64,000 bases of DNA from Isoetes taiwanensis (GCA_021234155.1 JAJEKV010000419.1:60001-124000); one strand, 5' to 3'; shown: positions 11,111 to 23,519, counted from the stretch's first letter. Notes: generated by a model not told the origin, from the sequence alone. Numbers and translations: made by a program.

Positions 11111-12410
11111 TCTAACGCCCTTTTGTTGGATTTTTAACCTGCTCCAGCGATTACGAATTTTCATATTTCCTCTGCATCCGGTCTGCCCCCTTCTTCGCAG
11201 CTAGAGCTCTACTGGAGCTCTTTTCACACTATTCCAATCCAACCTTTCTATTGATACCTTTTCCTGCCGATATACGATTGGCAGTGCACGTTAGCAGTGT
11301 TAGCATGGCCTTTTTTCGGCCTGAATATGTTCATTTAACCGTGTATTTGAATGTTCTCTGATTCCATTTCTGTTCAATCCAAGTCTCCAGTACCAAGTCT
11401 CTGGTTCCTTTCATGTTCCATGTATCTCAACAATTACAGCAGTACCTCTGAGTTCTTAGTCTACATTTTAACCCTCGACTATGGTGCAAGCTTTGGTACC
11501 CAATTGTTTACGCTGAGGTTTTTTATGAAACTGGCATGCGAAGCAGTGCATTCTTCAGACAACAGCGCTCTGTATGATAATGCTTGCAGAGTCCCCTTCT
11601 GATGTGTTCTTTGTAAAGCGACTTTTGGTTTTTGTGTTTCCATCTCATATTATGTAGTTTTTTATGCAAGCACAATAATGCCTTGAGCAAATCTTCTTGC
11701 AGAGGTAAGTATTTGTAAGGCAGTTCTTCTATAAAAGCGATTTTGTAGGCTATTTTATGGCAAGGGACACAGCTTTAAGGATATCCTGCTATAGTTTTTG
11801 ATTTGGAGTTCATCTTGGAGTCCTTGTGTAAATCCAACAATGAGACCCCGAAGCTTGCATTTGCAACCAAAGCAAAAGCCTTTAGAGAACGCTATATATT
11901 GGTAAACATTTTTTCTACCATCATTTTGACTCATTCCTCATTCATCGTTCTTGGAGTAGAATCTTATTTGTTTTAATTTGCTTTAAAATGTATGAATGGC
12001 TTACAACAGCATTTCTGTAGGAATGTATTGTTCTATAATGAAACAGTGATATTCTTCGTGATATCTAATTTTCTTTTCCATCTCATTACTTCTTTGCAAT
12101 AAAGGCCTTTGATTCCAATGATTCCATGTTGAAATCCAGGTTATTTTCTTTGGCTTTCAGATTTGATTGCTATGCCCCAACATCTTTGTTTTGTTATTTC
12201 ATTTCGGTTGTAAGTTCTTCATAACTTTAGCGGATGTGAATCTAAATCACTTTTACAGATCATCAATGTCGTAGTATTTGCTAATGCTTGCTTTTGGAAT
12301 CAATGTATACTCTCAGTTCTTCCCGTATTTCATCTTGGTGGTAGTCATACTTGAAATTCATGATATTTAAAATCTTCAAAGTTCATGAAATAATGCAAAT
12401 TTTGAGCAAC
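11111..12410. other. Anonymous AT-rich region between two gene fragments
   Basis: No coding motif, RNA gene or repeat that I can name. The open frame at 11351-11602 has no recognisable domain. Confidence 0.4.
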
Positions 12411-12643
12411 CGACCCTTGCGAATAGTCGAGGTTTACAAAACAAGAGAGCTTATCAAGGCAAAAGGAGGGAAGCGGTCACGTGAGCCAGGCCCAATCAAA
12501 GGAGGGGCGACAGTTATTGCGTTTGAAGAGGATCATGATGGTTACAAATTTGAGTTGATTTAGAGGGCCCCTATGCCAGAGACACTGTGCCAAGTGATGT
12601 TTCATTTGCGCACTTAGAGAAAGCTATTGAATTTTACAAAAAG
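12411..12643 (+). pseudogene. Fragment of glyoxalase I (lactoylglutathione lyase)
   Basis: The frame reads [20 protein letters not shown], then [20 protein letters not shown] and KFELI. This is the end of the first glyoxalase domain of the two-domain plant enzyme, which converts the hemithioacetal of methylglyoxal and glutathione to lactoylglutathione. A nonsense change follows (GAG to TAG, 12560-12562) where the family has Glu before RGPTPEPLCQV. The sequence goes on as RAPMPETLCQVMF. It then needs a +1 shift to give LEKAIEFYKK, the start of the second domain, and meets a GTATGT donor at 12644. One stop plus one frameshift make it a pseudogene. The metal-ligand Glu of the EDPDGYKFEL-type motif is present. 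Confidence 0.8.
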
Positions 12644-15600
12644 GTATGTCCAACGTTGAAATTTCATATGGGTTCAGTTTTAAGGTTGATCCATAGCTTT
12701 ATAATTTTGTTTCATATTCTGTTTTCTGATGATACATCTCTTTTAGTGGTTGTATTGGCAAGCTGCATGCACTGACCCAAGAACAAAACTTTGTTATGCG
12801 AATGCCCGAGTTTTTCAAAAGAATCAGAGCACACTATTTATATCTTGAGAGGTATTTTAATAGAACTCAGGCCAACCTTACCATTTACAATGATCTAAGT
12901 TTGTAGCTGCAGATTTTTTTCCTTAATGTGAATAACAAGTTCCAAATCTCAAACAGCTTTCCGAATCCTTTTGCAAGTATCCTTCGGTTCTGAATCCTTT
13001 TGCAAGTATCCTTCAGTTTGAAATGGTTTTAACGTGAATTGCTCTGTGGAAATTAGAGGCATAGCTTCATTCCTTGAGAACAATTCTTTAATAAATGGGA
13101 GGTTTCTAAACATAGTCCAGACTTCAGGATTTACAGATTGGAGACATGAAGGGACATGGAATGAGTGAGGCAACGTCAAGAATCAAGAACAATTTATAAA
13201 ATAATAAATACATATCTGCAAGCAGTACGAAAGAACATTATCCGATTCAAAAAATAGGGAAATCAACGAGTAGAGGCTACTAAACATAAAAGTAGCACAA
13301 AGCACAAAAGGAACAACTAGAAGTTCTCATGCAAATGATTAGCTAGTAGAAGATCTACCTTAGATGTAGAGGTTTTTGTATGCTACAAGGTTCGTGATAT
13401 TTTCCTTCAATGGATGGTGAGGAGCCCATTTATGTAGTGAAATATTGTTATCTGCTATGTCAGGCCGATGCTATGTCATGCCAATGGCAAGTCACTAAGG
13501 CAGGAGATAGATCAATCAAAATATTTAGAAAGTTTTCTATAACGTACACGCGCAACTGTTTATATCTTTCCTATCAACGTTTTCAATTTGGCCATGATTT
13601 TGAAACCTAAGATTTTAAATCTCTCCTAACTAGCCCATGCATGCTTGAACTTACTAACTTGTTTACCTAGATGTAACTAGGAGGGTCAAAACAAATTTGA
13701 TAAAACTAAATCTGCTATGTGTTGATTGTAATGGCTTGGCTATATTCAAATTGATACCACGTGCTTCTCTGTTGTCTTAAGCCTTTTCTATTGCAGGATT
13801 CTCCAAGGAAGCAACATAATTTGCTTTCGTTCAGTTCTTGAAGATTTTTGCTTAAAACCACCATTAAAGCTGAAAAGCTATTCTAAAGTGGGTTTTGTAG
13901 AAATATAAAAAGAGCATTTAATTGCAGGAAATGTGAAAGCCCAGACAACTGCATCATTGAGAAGATTGCAGACAGAACATGGGAATGGGAACCAATTATA
14001 TTGTTTGTGTTAAGCCAGTCTAATTGGTAATAGAAGTATTTCTGCTTCTTATACAACATGATTTTCGCATATTGAAAATAAATCATTAGGAAGAGAATGA
14101 TTGAGCTCTCAACATCGCTAAGAGCACTCGGGTTAGTTTTGATCAAGTACACCGAGGTAATGTTGATAGAGGAGATGCTATTAGCCTATCGTAGTTCATA
14201 TATTATGCAGTGCTAGTGTGCAACTGTTCGAGGAGGTGCAGAGAGTCCTGTGCAGCACCAGCCCAAGAGACATGAGCACCATTTGAGGGCATTGTGCTCC
14301 ATGTGCTGAGATCAATCACACAGAGTGTGTAGCATTGTTCAAGAAAGGCACAACCATCATTCTAATAACTTATATCTAAAGGGTTCAAGAGTGCTGGGTA
14401 GCAATAGATCTAGCTTATTGTCCTTTTTAAATGCTTTGATACACCAACCTGTTCAGAGCATCAATCTGGACTTATGTTTATTTTACCATCTAGTTCTGGT
14501 GGCCATATCCTTTGCAAGTTGGGCCTATTATACAGGATACATGTAGGTTCATGTATCAAGGGCCTATTATACAGGATACACGTAGGTTCATGTATCAATT
14601 TATTTGTCATCAAACTTAATTACAAATTGCAAACTGGAATAGTTGGCATTCTAATCATTTATGGTATTTTGTTGTGCATTGCCTCAGACTTGGTAGTTGC
14701 AGAAGTTTTTGTGCCAACTATCAGACTCCAATTTTTGTACATCCTTTAAATCAGCCTAATGCATTGCCTAAGTAACACGATTCGACAAATATAGAGTGCT
14801 TTTTAAAATTGTGGCTCCGAATAGGACAACACAAGCATTTCCATGTATATTTTGGAAGTTTTGCTTTTTTCTATTAGGTAATCATATATATGACAGCTTA
14901 AAAACAACATATAACGAGTCCTCTGGCATTTGTAAGGTTCGACCACTATAAGAAGAAGGCATAGTCAGCATTATAAGTTAAAGATATACTTGCTAGCCAG
15001 CGCAGACCATTAAGCAGATATAGTTGGCACTATAAGTTAAAGATATAGTTGGCATTATAAGTCAAAGATATACTTGCTAGCCATCACAAACCATTAAGCA
15101 TTGTGATGCATGCAGCCAAACATGGAATTTTACCAGCAAGTTAATCAAAGCAATTGTATAAACCACAAACCAACGCAGATAAATTTGGATGTTTTACAGA
15201 AGATCAAAACATAGCCCACCCACTGCATGCTTAATTGAATGTGTGAGTTTACTACCATGGGTTTAGAAATAGGTGGCATGCTCTGTAATGGTGATATTAC
15301 TTTTGCTAATAGATCGCTTTCCATTCACAGGCGTTCTCTGAAAGGATGGCAATAGTAATAAAACTTTTAGTGTACTCTCCAGTCCAAACATATAATGTAG
15401 AGGAGACCTTGAATTCGACTTATCTGAGCCAAAAAAGCCCTGCATGCTGGAAACTCCTTCATCGAGAACTCTGTAATGGTGATATTATTTTTGCTAACAG
15501 ACTGCCTTCCATTCATAGGCATTCTCTGATGGCATTTAAGATTGGGATTCATGAAAGGAAGCCAATAGCAGATTTGCCTTTGGCATATTCATTTAGCTTG

Positions 15601-15984
15601 TCTCTTTTAGTTTAATCCGAATTTAGCTTGGCTTTTCGGTTTGACCTTGCCCATTAAGGTAACTTTAAATTCTTCATCGAGAACTCTATTTTGCCAGAAG
15701 TCCTAATAAACAATGGTGAGTTTCATTGATGGTTATCTGGCAAGTAATTTAGCTTTAAACTTCATGACTTTGGACTAGAACTCCCATTTGTGCAACAAGA
15801 CAATTGAGAAGATAAAATATCAACCAAGATGTGCATTAAGATATTAATACTTCTCACCATGTGATGCCAATAAATTAAGATATCATGACACTTGAATTCG
15901 ACTGTAACAAACAAAATTTTGGGTTTTACCCATGAGTTCTTCTAACTTAGTTCTTTTTAAGCTTGCACTTTACTCCCAGATCTT
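12644..15984. other. Non-coding region with three small tandem or nearby duplications
   Basis: No gene is recognised. I see a 45-bp tandem pair at about 14520-14600 (GGGCCTATTATACAGGATAC ... GTTCATGTATCAA). A set of repeated words lies at 14975-15110 (AAGATATACTTGCTAGCCA, ATATAGTTGGCA(C/T)TATAAG). A diverged pair lies at 15279-15340 and 15469-15530 (CTCTGTAATGGTGATATTA ... TTTCCATTCACAGGCGTTCT). A pair of 24-bp direct repeats (GAATCCTTTTGCAAGTATCC) occurs at 12960-13010. Confidence 0.5.
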
Positions 15985-16270
15985 CGTAAACCATAGCTGA
16001 TAGACCCATTGATAGTATAAAGACTTGTATATCCCTTATATATATACAATTATATAAGCACCCCCCTTATATCTAGAGATTTTGGTGTCGCCGCCGCAGC
16101 CGTCCATTTTTTGAGATCAACGGTTGAGATGAAAACATGCCAAACCACCCCAAGCACCCCCCTTGGGTATAAAGATTGAGGTGTCACGACTTCATCCGTT
16201 GAATGTGCTTAATGAGCGGCCAAGATTGAAAGCCCTCTTATTTGGGGCTTTTAATCTAAGGCGTTGAATT
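15985..16270 (+). repeat. Second direct copy of the arm's inner conserved block
   Basis: The block from CCCTTATATATATACAATTA (16032) through TATAAGCACCCCCC, the CGCCGCCGCAGCCGTCC segment and CACCCCCCTTGGGTATAAAG to TTTGGGGCTTTTAATC nearly matches 9500-9740, in the same orientation. It is preceded by CTTCGTAAACCATAGCTGAT and a TACAAAGACTTGTATAT-like word (15985-16030), which is also found at both sides of the (TA)n tract at 30.2 kb. No GGTATAAATTTATACC palindromes lie beside this copy. It is probably an independent copy of a dispersed element. Confidence 0.7.
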
Positions 16271-16482
16271 TGTTGTCAATGGTCGAGATTTAGCCAGGGA
16301 AGTTCCCGAAATTTCTGGAAAGGGAAAAGGATCTCTTGCAACGTGCTCCCAATTTTTTTTCCTTGCCTTGGTCGGGTCTGGTCGCATAAGCCTTTTTCCC
16401 CCTGCTTTCCAATTTGGAGCATCCGGCAGTAAGGCATCATGGCAAAAATAGAAGGTATTGTTCTGTCGGATAGCTGCCTGAT

Positions 16483-16590
16483 GGATGTTTTGGTCGCTGG
16501 AATGGAAGCAACCACAAAATGCATGTCGGATCTGCCGGATATTTTGGTCACTGGAATGGAAGCAACCACAAAATGCATGTCGGATCTGCC
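16483..16590 (+). repeat. 54-bp tandem duplication
   Basis: Two 54-base units (16483-16536 and 16537-16590) differ at two positions; each ends AAAATGCATGTCGGATCTGCC. They lie in otherwise anonymous DNA just after the 16-kb repeat block. Confidence 0.9.
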
Positions 16591-16879
16591 TCAGCTTTAA
16601 AATACAGGTCGAATCTTCCTTTTCTGACGTGAATGAGGCTGTTTGAAGCGGTTTGAAACTAGAGGTGCCGAGTGGGTATTCTGGTAGTAATGCTGGATCG
16701 AATTCTGGAGCTATTGCGAGAAAGGTTTCAGATACGCTTGTGCTAGGTAAATTCGTTCTACCATATTTTCTAAAGTAGGATGCAAGACATCTGATTTATG
16801 TGCAAATATATCCAATGCCACAGTTAAGCTGGGATCTGAATGTGAGGCTTTAAGGAATGATTACTTTGGGGAGTTGAAA

Positions 16880-18050
16880 TCGTAGGGGTTACATGTCTGA
16901 GATACATGTATAGTATCACTTCGTGAACTGTAGCTTGGGAATACTGTAGCTAATCTACATCGACCAGGATATTATACCCAGTAATAGAACCAATTCCTTA
17001 CATGAGTTGTTATTTAATGGGGGAGTTTAAGCAAAAATTATAATTGAGTTGGAAATCTAGTGATGATAGTTGTTAGATGCCATCACGTATGTGGAGCTTT
17101 GCTTAAGATTGCATCGCTTCATTACATTTTGAATATCATTGTCTGCAACAAACAACAATGTGAACTGCATATGCAAGCAGTTTGGAATTGCATTGTGGGA
17201 AATTTGCAGAATTGCCTCTACTTTGGTAGGGGCTTTGGGAAATTATGTTAGAGGGTATATATGCTTTTATTTAAAACTTGATACTGGTGAAGCTATTCAG
17301 AGGTATGTGAATAATACGAATAATAATATAAGTAGCATTGTAATCATGATAGGACTGCTGTTCATGTAACAAAGGAGAAATAAGGACGGAAAGTTTCCGT
17401 AAAGGCACGGATAACGTGAGGTATGTCATCAACTTGTGAGTTTTTTGCTCTCCTGGTTTTTTCTGTGTATTGTTCATGATTGTGTTTGGTAGCTGCTATG
17501 GTATGAGAGCTTTGTAAGCTAGATAGTTGGTCTGTTCTTGGAAAATCTTAGTCTCGGCTGGGGAGTTGAAATTTTAGGGGTTCGATAAACGACGACTTTA
17601 GTTCATCCAGGATTTCCAGATTCTGCAATTGTCTAGGAGCAGTCGTCCATCGAGGATTTTCAGACTCTGCAATTGTCTAGGAGCAGTCCGTAGGATCATC
17701 TGAGATACATGTACAGTATCACCTCGTGAACTGTGGCCTGGGAATACTGTAGCTAATCTATATCTACCAGGATATTATACCCAGTAATAGAACAAATTCC
17801 TTATATGAGTTGTTCTTTAATGGGGGAGTGTAAGCAAAAATTAGAATTGAGTTGGAAATCTAGTGATGATGGTTGTGAGATGCCATCGCGTCTGTGGGGC
17901 TTTGCTTAAGATTGCATCGCTTCATTACATTTTGAATATCATTGTCTGCAATAAACAACAATGTCAACTGCATATGCAAGCAGTTTGGACTTGCGTTGTG
18001 GGAAATTTGCAGAATTGCCCCTACTTTGGTAGGGACTTTGGGGCTTTTTA
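16880..18050 (+). repeat. Pair of ~360-bp direct duplicates 0.8 kb apart
   Basis: 16885-17250 and 17690-18048 are close copies. Shared landmarks are GAGATACATGTA(T/C)AGTATCAC, GGATATTATACCCAGTAATA, TTAATGGGGGAGT, GCTTTGCTTAAGATTGCATC and TATGCAAGCAGTTTGGA. The shared open frame (MM(I/M)VVRCH...VCGALLKIAS) is kept in both copies but has no known motif. Between the copies lies a further short duplication, CAATTGTCTAGGAGCAGTC at 17626 and 17668. I cannot tell whether this is a decayed gene or a TE segment. Confidence 0.75.
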
Positions 18051-21000
18051 ATAATTTCAATGCTCCAGAACCTTTTAGTTCTAGTTCTGGTAGGAACAAA
18101 AATGGATGCTAATACATGTTATTACTCTGGACGATATTTATAAGAATTCGGGAGTACAGTTCATAAAGAATGCAGATGGAGCCTCTTTTTTCCTATAAAA
18201 AGGAATGGATAGAAGCTAATTTCCCTCTGTTGTACATAATACATCCGCATGTTTTGAATTGGAAACAAAGTCAAGCTTTTTGTTTTATGTTATTCTTCTG
18301 TTTGTTAGACGTTTTCTCTAGAGGTGAACCATCTTTATTTCTATGACCAAATCCAACCGGAATTGGGTGATGCTGCCGGATTCCTGTGATTTAATCCAAC
18401 CGGAACAGGCAGGCCTATTCATATCCAGAAGAACTGCCCAGTTATACTGCCAAGAAGGATTTTTCTAATCTTTGATCTCCGTACAATCGGTTTAAGGTAG
18501 AAATCCAACATCTGTTCATTATCTGTATGAACTGAGATATTCTAGATAAATTAATCATGATGATTTCAAGATCAGGAAGTAGATTCTGTGATATTTATAA
18601 GCTGGAAATCCATTTCAGAACTTCAAGGCCCCAATAATTTCGTCATACTGCTGGCTACAAGGTATTTGATTTCAATATTATTTCCTTCTAGATTCTATAA
18701 GTTGGAGCAACCGTAGCATTTCATGTAATGTATTATTGATGCTAGCAGACATACGGATCTATAATCTGATCTATACGGTACCTTTTTTGGCATCTGTAAG
18801 TGCTGAGATGCAACTTGCGGAGGCCAAAGGGAAGTTTCGGCATCATGAAGCAGGTGCCAGCATAATCGATTTATTGCGTTAGCTTTTACCTGTAGTTCAA
18901 GAGTTGAATGTCAAGCTGGCATTGTTTTATCTCAAGATATTTTGCTGTCTTCAAATAGAGAGCCATCGCTGCAAAATAAGATAGATGTTGCAGATGTGAT
19001 CTCGCTAGTTATGGTGGTCTTATGGCCGTTCACTACAAGGTCTGGTCCTTCCTGATGTAATAATTAAAGATTCAGTTATATTGATCTGCGGGTATACAAA
19101 TGTGTACCAGAATAAATCATTTGCATCATGCAAGTAAGTAGGTTAGCCAAAATGCATATATTACATCTTGAATGAATGAAAAGCCTCTGGAATATCACGA
19201 TTATTTATTATTTATGTACTTACTGTTGTGTTGCAGATATAATGGCAGGGCAAGTGAGAAGCATTGAGAAAGTTCGCTTGGCTGCCATAAAAGCATATCT
19301 TTAAGGTGTTCTCAAATAATCTGTCTTCTTGCAGCTCAGATTTTTCAAAATGAGTATAGATTTAGGTGAAAAGTGTTCCACATTGGACTGTCTAGTTATG
19401 CTGTTTATTTCTTGAGAAAATAAGACTTGGTATCACAAGAATAGGACATGCTAGGGATTTCAGTTTTGCTGTCGCCAGTGGTATTTACCCAGTTTGACTG
19501 ACTCTTTTGTTGCTTGAGTCAGGTTTAATGTGCCCGTTTTTGCTCTGGTGGATGCTGGCTATCAGAAGATTCCATGAATAGTGTATAGGTGGGTTTGGCA
19601 AAGCTTTAAACATCATTGAGTCACTCTTTTTTTTTTATTATCAATTTTCAGTATATAAATCCGTCTATTTTTTTTTTCAAATTTTGTCTAGTGTTTCCTG
19701 TTGTATTGCATGCAGGTTTTTAAGGCAGTTTGCTAGAATAAGAGTTTTTAATCGAGTTTTACAATAGTTTGACAAGGACTTGATTTTCATTTTAGTTGTG
19801 GTTTGAAGCATCATCACATGCAGAAGATAATCTTTTGATACATTTCACACGTTAATGTTCATGAACCTTGGATTTCTTAGATGACACATGTTGGGAAACC
19901 TCGCATGGGCTGCATTCAGAGGATAATCTTTTGATGCATTTCACACGTTAATGTTCATGAACCTTGGATTTCTTAGATGACACATGTTGGGAAACCTTGC
20001 ATGGGCTGCATTCATATTTTGCTTTATGTAGCTGACCCTAGAAGACCAGACTTTCTACCTTGCAAAATGTACGCAGAATTATGTGCTCAGATTACTCTCT
20101 TTAGGGTGCTAGACATAGGTTTCTACCGAACATGCAATCCTTGCATGCAATGCTGTTTAGAGTGCCCTTGAATTGTGGTGCTGCAGAATGATCCCTTGGA
20201 TTGGGTTGATCAGCTGGTAGAATGATTGAAGATTGTGGTTTCTGTTTCCATGAGGTAAGGCGTGTTCTTTATCATGTTGGTGTGTACTTTTTCTTTCATT
20301 ATTAACATTTTTTTCGCGTCAAAATATAGGTTGATTTGGCTGCATTAGGGCACATAGGGGATATTGCGGATGCCAAGGAACTGGGTGACTGGAAACACAT
20401 GTAAGAAGCCTGATGGACATAGCCAACTTATTTAAGCCAAAGGCCAGGTTCAGGTTTCTGTTTTTGATGGTCTAAATCTTGCTTGGAAATCCATTTGCAA
20501 ATGGTTATCTAGATCTCATTCAGTGTATAGGAGCAACAACCTTGGATGAACACGACAGAGCCTCTTCGTGCAAAACTAACATTTTCAAAGTACAGTGGGC
20601 TCTAACATTTTCAAACTGGATTTTCTGTTGCGGGTAGGCTGTGTAGCCTCTTTCTCAGCAGTAATTTTTATCATTGCTTATTGAAATGGAACTGTTATTG
20701 CATGCATTTGACAAAGCTCTGGAGATGTTAAAGAATAATGGGCGGGAAAAAGCAGCACATATTCCCTCCGTATTCTTCTTTAGTGCTTCTTGAAAATCCA
20801 CTGGTGTTGTTCAATGTTGTTATTGTTAAATGTAACTTGACTAGACACGAGATATTATTCCCAAATTATGGACATGGAAAACAAGCTAGAGACTGCTGCT
20901 CTGCGACGTCATTTTGAGAAGGAAAGAGGGTGCTGCCTGTGTTCAATTGGCTAAGATGCTAGTGGGCCTCTATGCCAAAACCTGTGGCATAGAATCAGGT

Positions 21001-21170
21001 TTACAGGGTGCTTTTATAGTTTGGCCAGTATCAGCCTTTCATCATAGTAAATTTTTGTTGTGTTGAAGTTGAATGTGTCGATATTTCTGATTTTATTTCC
21101 ACGAAGATCGGTCTGCACTATTCATTGATTTGCCTGTTTATGGATCTATTCTAATGAACTTCTATTCTAG
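18051..21170. other. Region upstream of BTB fragment, possible decayed exons
   Basis: No exon is secure. Short frames such as MAGQVRSIEKVRLAAIKAYL (19249-19305) and VDLAALGHIGDIADAKELGD (near 20330) read like coding sequence and lie upstream of the BTB exons on the same strand. They might be earlier exons of that gene, but I do not recognise them. A 96-bp tandem duplication occupies 19826-20017. Confidence 0.35.
19826..20017 (+). repeat. 96-bp tandem duplication
   Basis: Two units start GATAATCTTTTGATACATTT (19826) and GATAATCTTTTGATGCATTT (19922). Both contain CACACGTTAATGTTCATGAA and CACATGTTGGGAAACC(T)(C/T)GCA. They differ at only a few positions, so the duplication is recent compared with the surrounding repeats. 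Confidence 0.9.
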
Positions 21171-21584
21171 TGGAGATTGAGTGATATTGAACTTCTATTG
21201 GAGGATGGAACAAAAGCCATAGGTGCCCATAAGCTTATTTTAAGTGCATGGAGATTGCCATTTGCAAAGGTTGCTATATAGGCAACCTCCTTATTAAACT
21301 ATTCATAGATTAATTTTTTCTTAAATGTAAAAGGAGTTTAGCTGATGAACATACTTATGATGTTTTAGATGTTTACCAATGGCATGACTGAAAGCAGTAC
21401 AACTCAGGCTTATAAGGATGTTGATTTTGAGATCTTTGAGGCAATGCTTAAGTATATGTATTCTGGTTCTCTTGGCCTTGAGAAATCTGCGCTTTTGCTG
21501 CCTTTGCTGTTTCTAGCAGATAGATTTGGAGTTTCGTTTCTTCAACAGTAATGTTGTGATAAGCTTTTAGAACATGTAAACGAG
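21171..21584 (+). pseudogene. BTB/POZ domain protein fragment (At2g30600-type), two exons with a nonsense mutation
   Basis: Exon A (21171-21269, after TTCTATTCTAG) encodes WRLSDIELLLEDGTKAIGAH, then KLILSAWRLPFAK. Exon B (21369-21584, after TGTTTTAG, ending before GTATGC) encodes MFTNGMTESSTTQAYKDVDF, then EIFEAMLKYMYSGSLGLEKS and ALLLPLLFLADRFGVSFLQQ. Together they are a BTB/POZ fold: the AHK core, the FxAMLxYMYSG strand-helix motif and the LLxLADRFGV helix. The wording is closest to plant BTB proteins of the At2g30600 type (BTB plus F5/8-type C domain), which serve as CUL3 adaptors or scaffolds; that subfamily call is from memory. The codon after LQQ is TAA (21550-21552), where the family has Glu, followed in frame by CCDKLLEHVNE. 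The donor after exon A is GTTGCT, a poor match. I see no downstream C-terminal exons, so it is a decayed fragment. Confidence 0.72.
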
Positions 21585-21713
21585 GTATGCTCCCATTGCT
21601 CTTTTAGCTTATTTAAGCCATATGCTATGGAAATGTTGTGATAAGCTTTTAGAACATGTAAACGAGGTATGCTCCCATTGCTCTTTTAGCTTATTTAAGC
21701 CATATGCTATGGT
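21550..21713 (+). repeat. 82-bp tandem duplication across the BTB exon-intron boundary
   Basis: Units 21550-21631 and 21632-21713 are essentially identical. They cover the in-frame stop, the last codons of BTB exon B, the GTATGC donor and about 45 bases of intron. The duplication therefore creates a second, out-of-place copy of the exon end and donor. Confidence 0.92.
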
Positions 21714-23460
21714 TCCACGACTATTTGTCTCTATCCTTCAAGAGTCAGCTCACAAAATCCTTAAATGGCTAGGGATGGGTTTCTTGATTTTCCATCTTTG
21801 GTGCCAACATGGTAACACCTATGTCAATAATATTTTACGGGGAAAAATAAGAAATGGTTGTAACAATGTTTGATGTTTTGCAGTGCTGATGAGCTTTGTA
21901 TTCATCAAATGAACCTGGCAAGCAGGTTGCAAGTGCAGTGAAGATAAAAGATGTTAGCTGGTCCCTAGTGGCATTTAAAGTAAGTGATCTCTGTGCCTAA
22001 CCACTTGGCCGTAGGGCTGGATTGTATTTCACATTTTTAGTTTTTGTGCATACTGCAAGAAAGTCCTGATAAATTGTTCAACTTTCAGTTTCAAACAACG
22101 GCGCCTAAGAGATGCTTCATGTGTCCTCCAAATGGGGTTCTTTAACCAAACGAGGTAATAAATGCAAAAAGTGCATTATGTGTTATGTCATGATTAGGTT
22201 TAATTGTCAAGGTTGTAGTTGGTATTCTCAAACTTGATGACAGGATTTATAAGATTGGAAAAATATTGCGTTGAGCTTTTCCCAAATGGAATTTATCTCC
22301 CCAGGATAGGATCTGGTAGTCTGCTCAGGAAAGGCAAGAATAATGAAGGAACTCTGAGCCTAACTATGCAGGAACAGTAAGCATTTTCTCGTGTTACAAC
22401 ATTAAGTGCACAAAATTACTCATGTATGCATTTAAATTACATGTAGTATTGAGGGATCTCATAACAAAAGCTATTATTGCGCAATTTAAGGCTCATTCAA
22501 GTCCTCTCTTTGCTTTGTGCTTCGATCCATCTTGGACATAATTTAGATTTTTTTAGGATAAGCACAATTTCATTATTTTTGGACAATACCTGAATTTATG
22601 GACTTTTTTTGGAAATCTTGCTTCAATGACAGTTTTCATACCTAAGAGACATCCCCAGCGAGTGCTGCATATGCTTCACAGTGTTGAGTAGCTTCCTCTT
22701 ATTGGAAGGAGCCCAAGCATAATCGATAGTCTCTATTGCAATGCAGCGCTAGCAGTCGTTGGCCTCCATCTCTTATTTCAATAGTTGACATAATTGGATG
22801 GGTACACCTGGTTGCTCATAAGGACAAACTCCCAAACACTTGGATAGTCTCGAAGTTCTCTTTTCTATCATCCATGGATTTGGGGCTCTTCAGTAGCATA
22901 TCCTACCCACGCCAGACGCAAGACATCATTAGGGCACACCATTATAAACATCATCCATGAAGGTATTACCACAAGTTCGCCAGCATACTAAGAATAGATG
23001 GGGCCAACTTCAATAAAAGTGCCTTCCCATCGCAAAGTGCAATAGCCCAAGGTGGCACATATGGCTTTCGCATTGCAATAGTCCATATATAATGAAATAG
23101 TCAAGCACCCTTCAGTTACGTGTCTTCAATCCTAAAAACTAGTCACACATCCGAGTCCATAAAGTATATGACACTCTTCCTGCAGGTACAGCGTTTCAAG
23201 ATGCCATATTTCACATTCTAGATGAATTAAACTATACCTGATTAATGTTGGTGGCCCGTTACTATCTTCTACCCGCCTTTGGTTATGGTTCGAGGGCGTT
23301 CGTTTGAACCTATTTCACGCATATCATCTTAGTTCCAGAGGATAAATGAGCAATTAGCCTCTCCTAGAGTGTGCAGACTTTGACTTCAAACACCTCTTTA
23401 ACAACACGAGCAAGTTGGGACTTACCGAGGTGGATGTGACTTGTCCTAGTAAGAAACCCA
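21714..23460. other. Anonymous region after BTB fragment
   Basis: No gene is recognised. Splice-like words occur (TTTTGCAG at 21876-21883, TTTAAAGTAAGTG near 21974), so some of this may be remnants of later introns and exons of the BTB gene. None of the three frames between them resembles the rest of that protein. Confidence 0.35.
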
Positions 23461-23519
23461 TTTAAAATCGGGGCGTCCATTTTTCAATAAGCTCAAAAGA
23501 TTCGCAAAATAGTGAAAGA

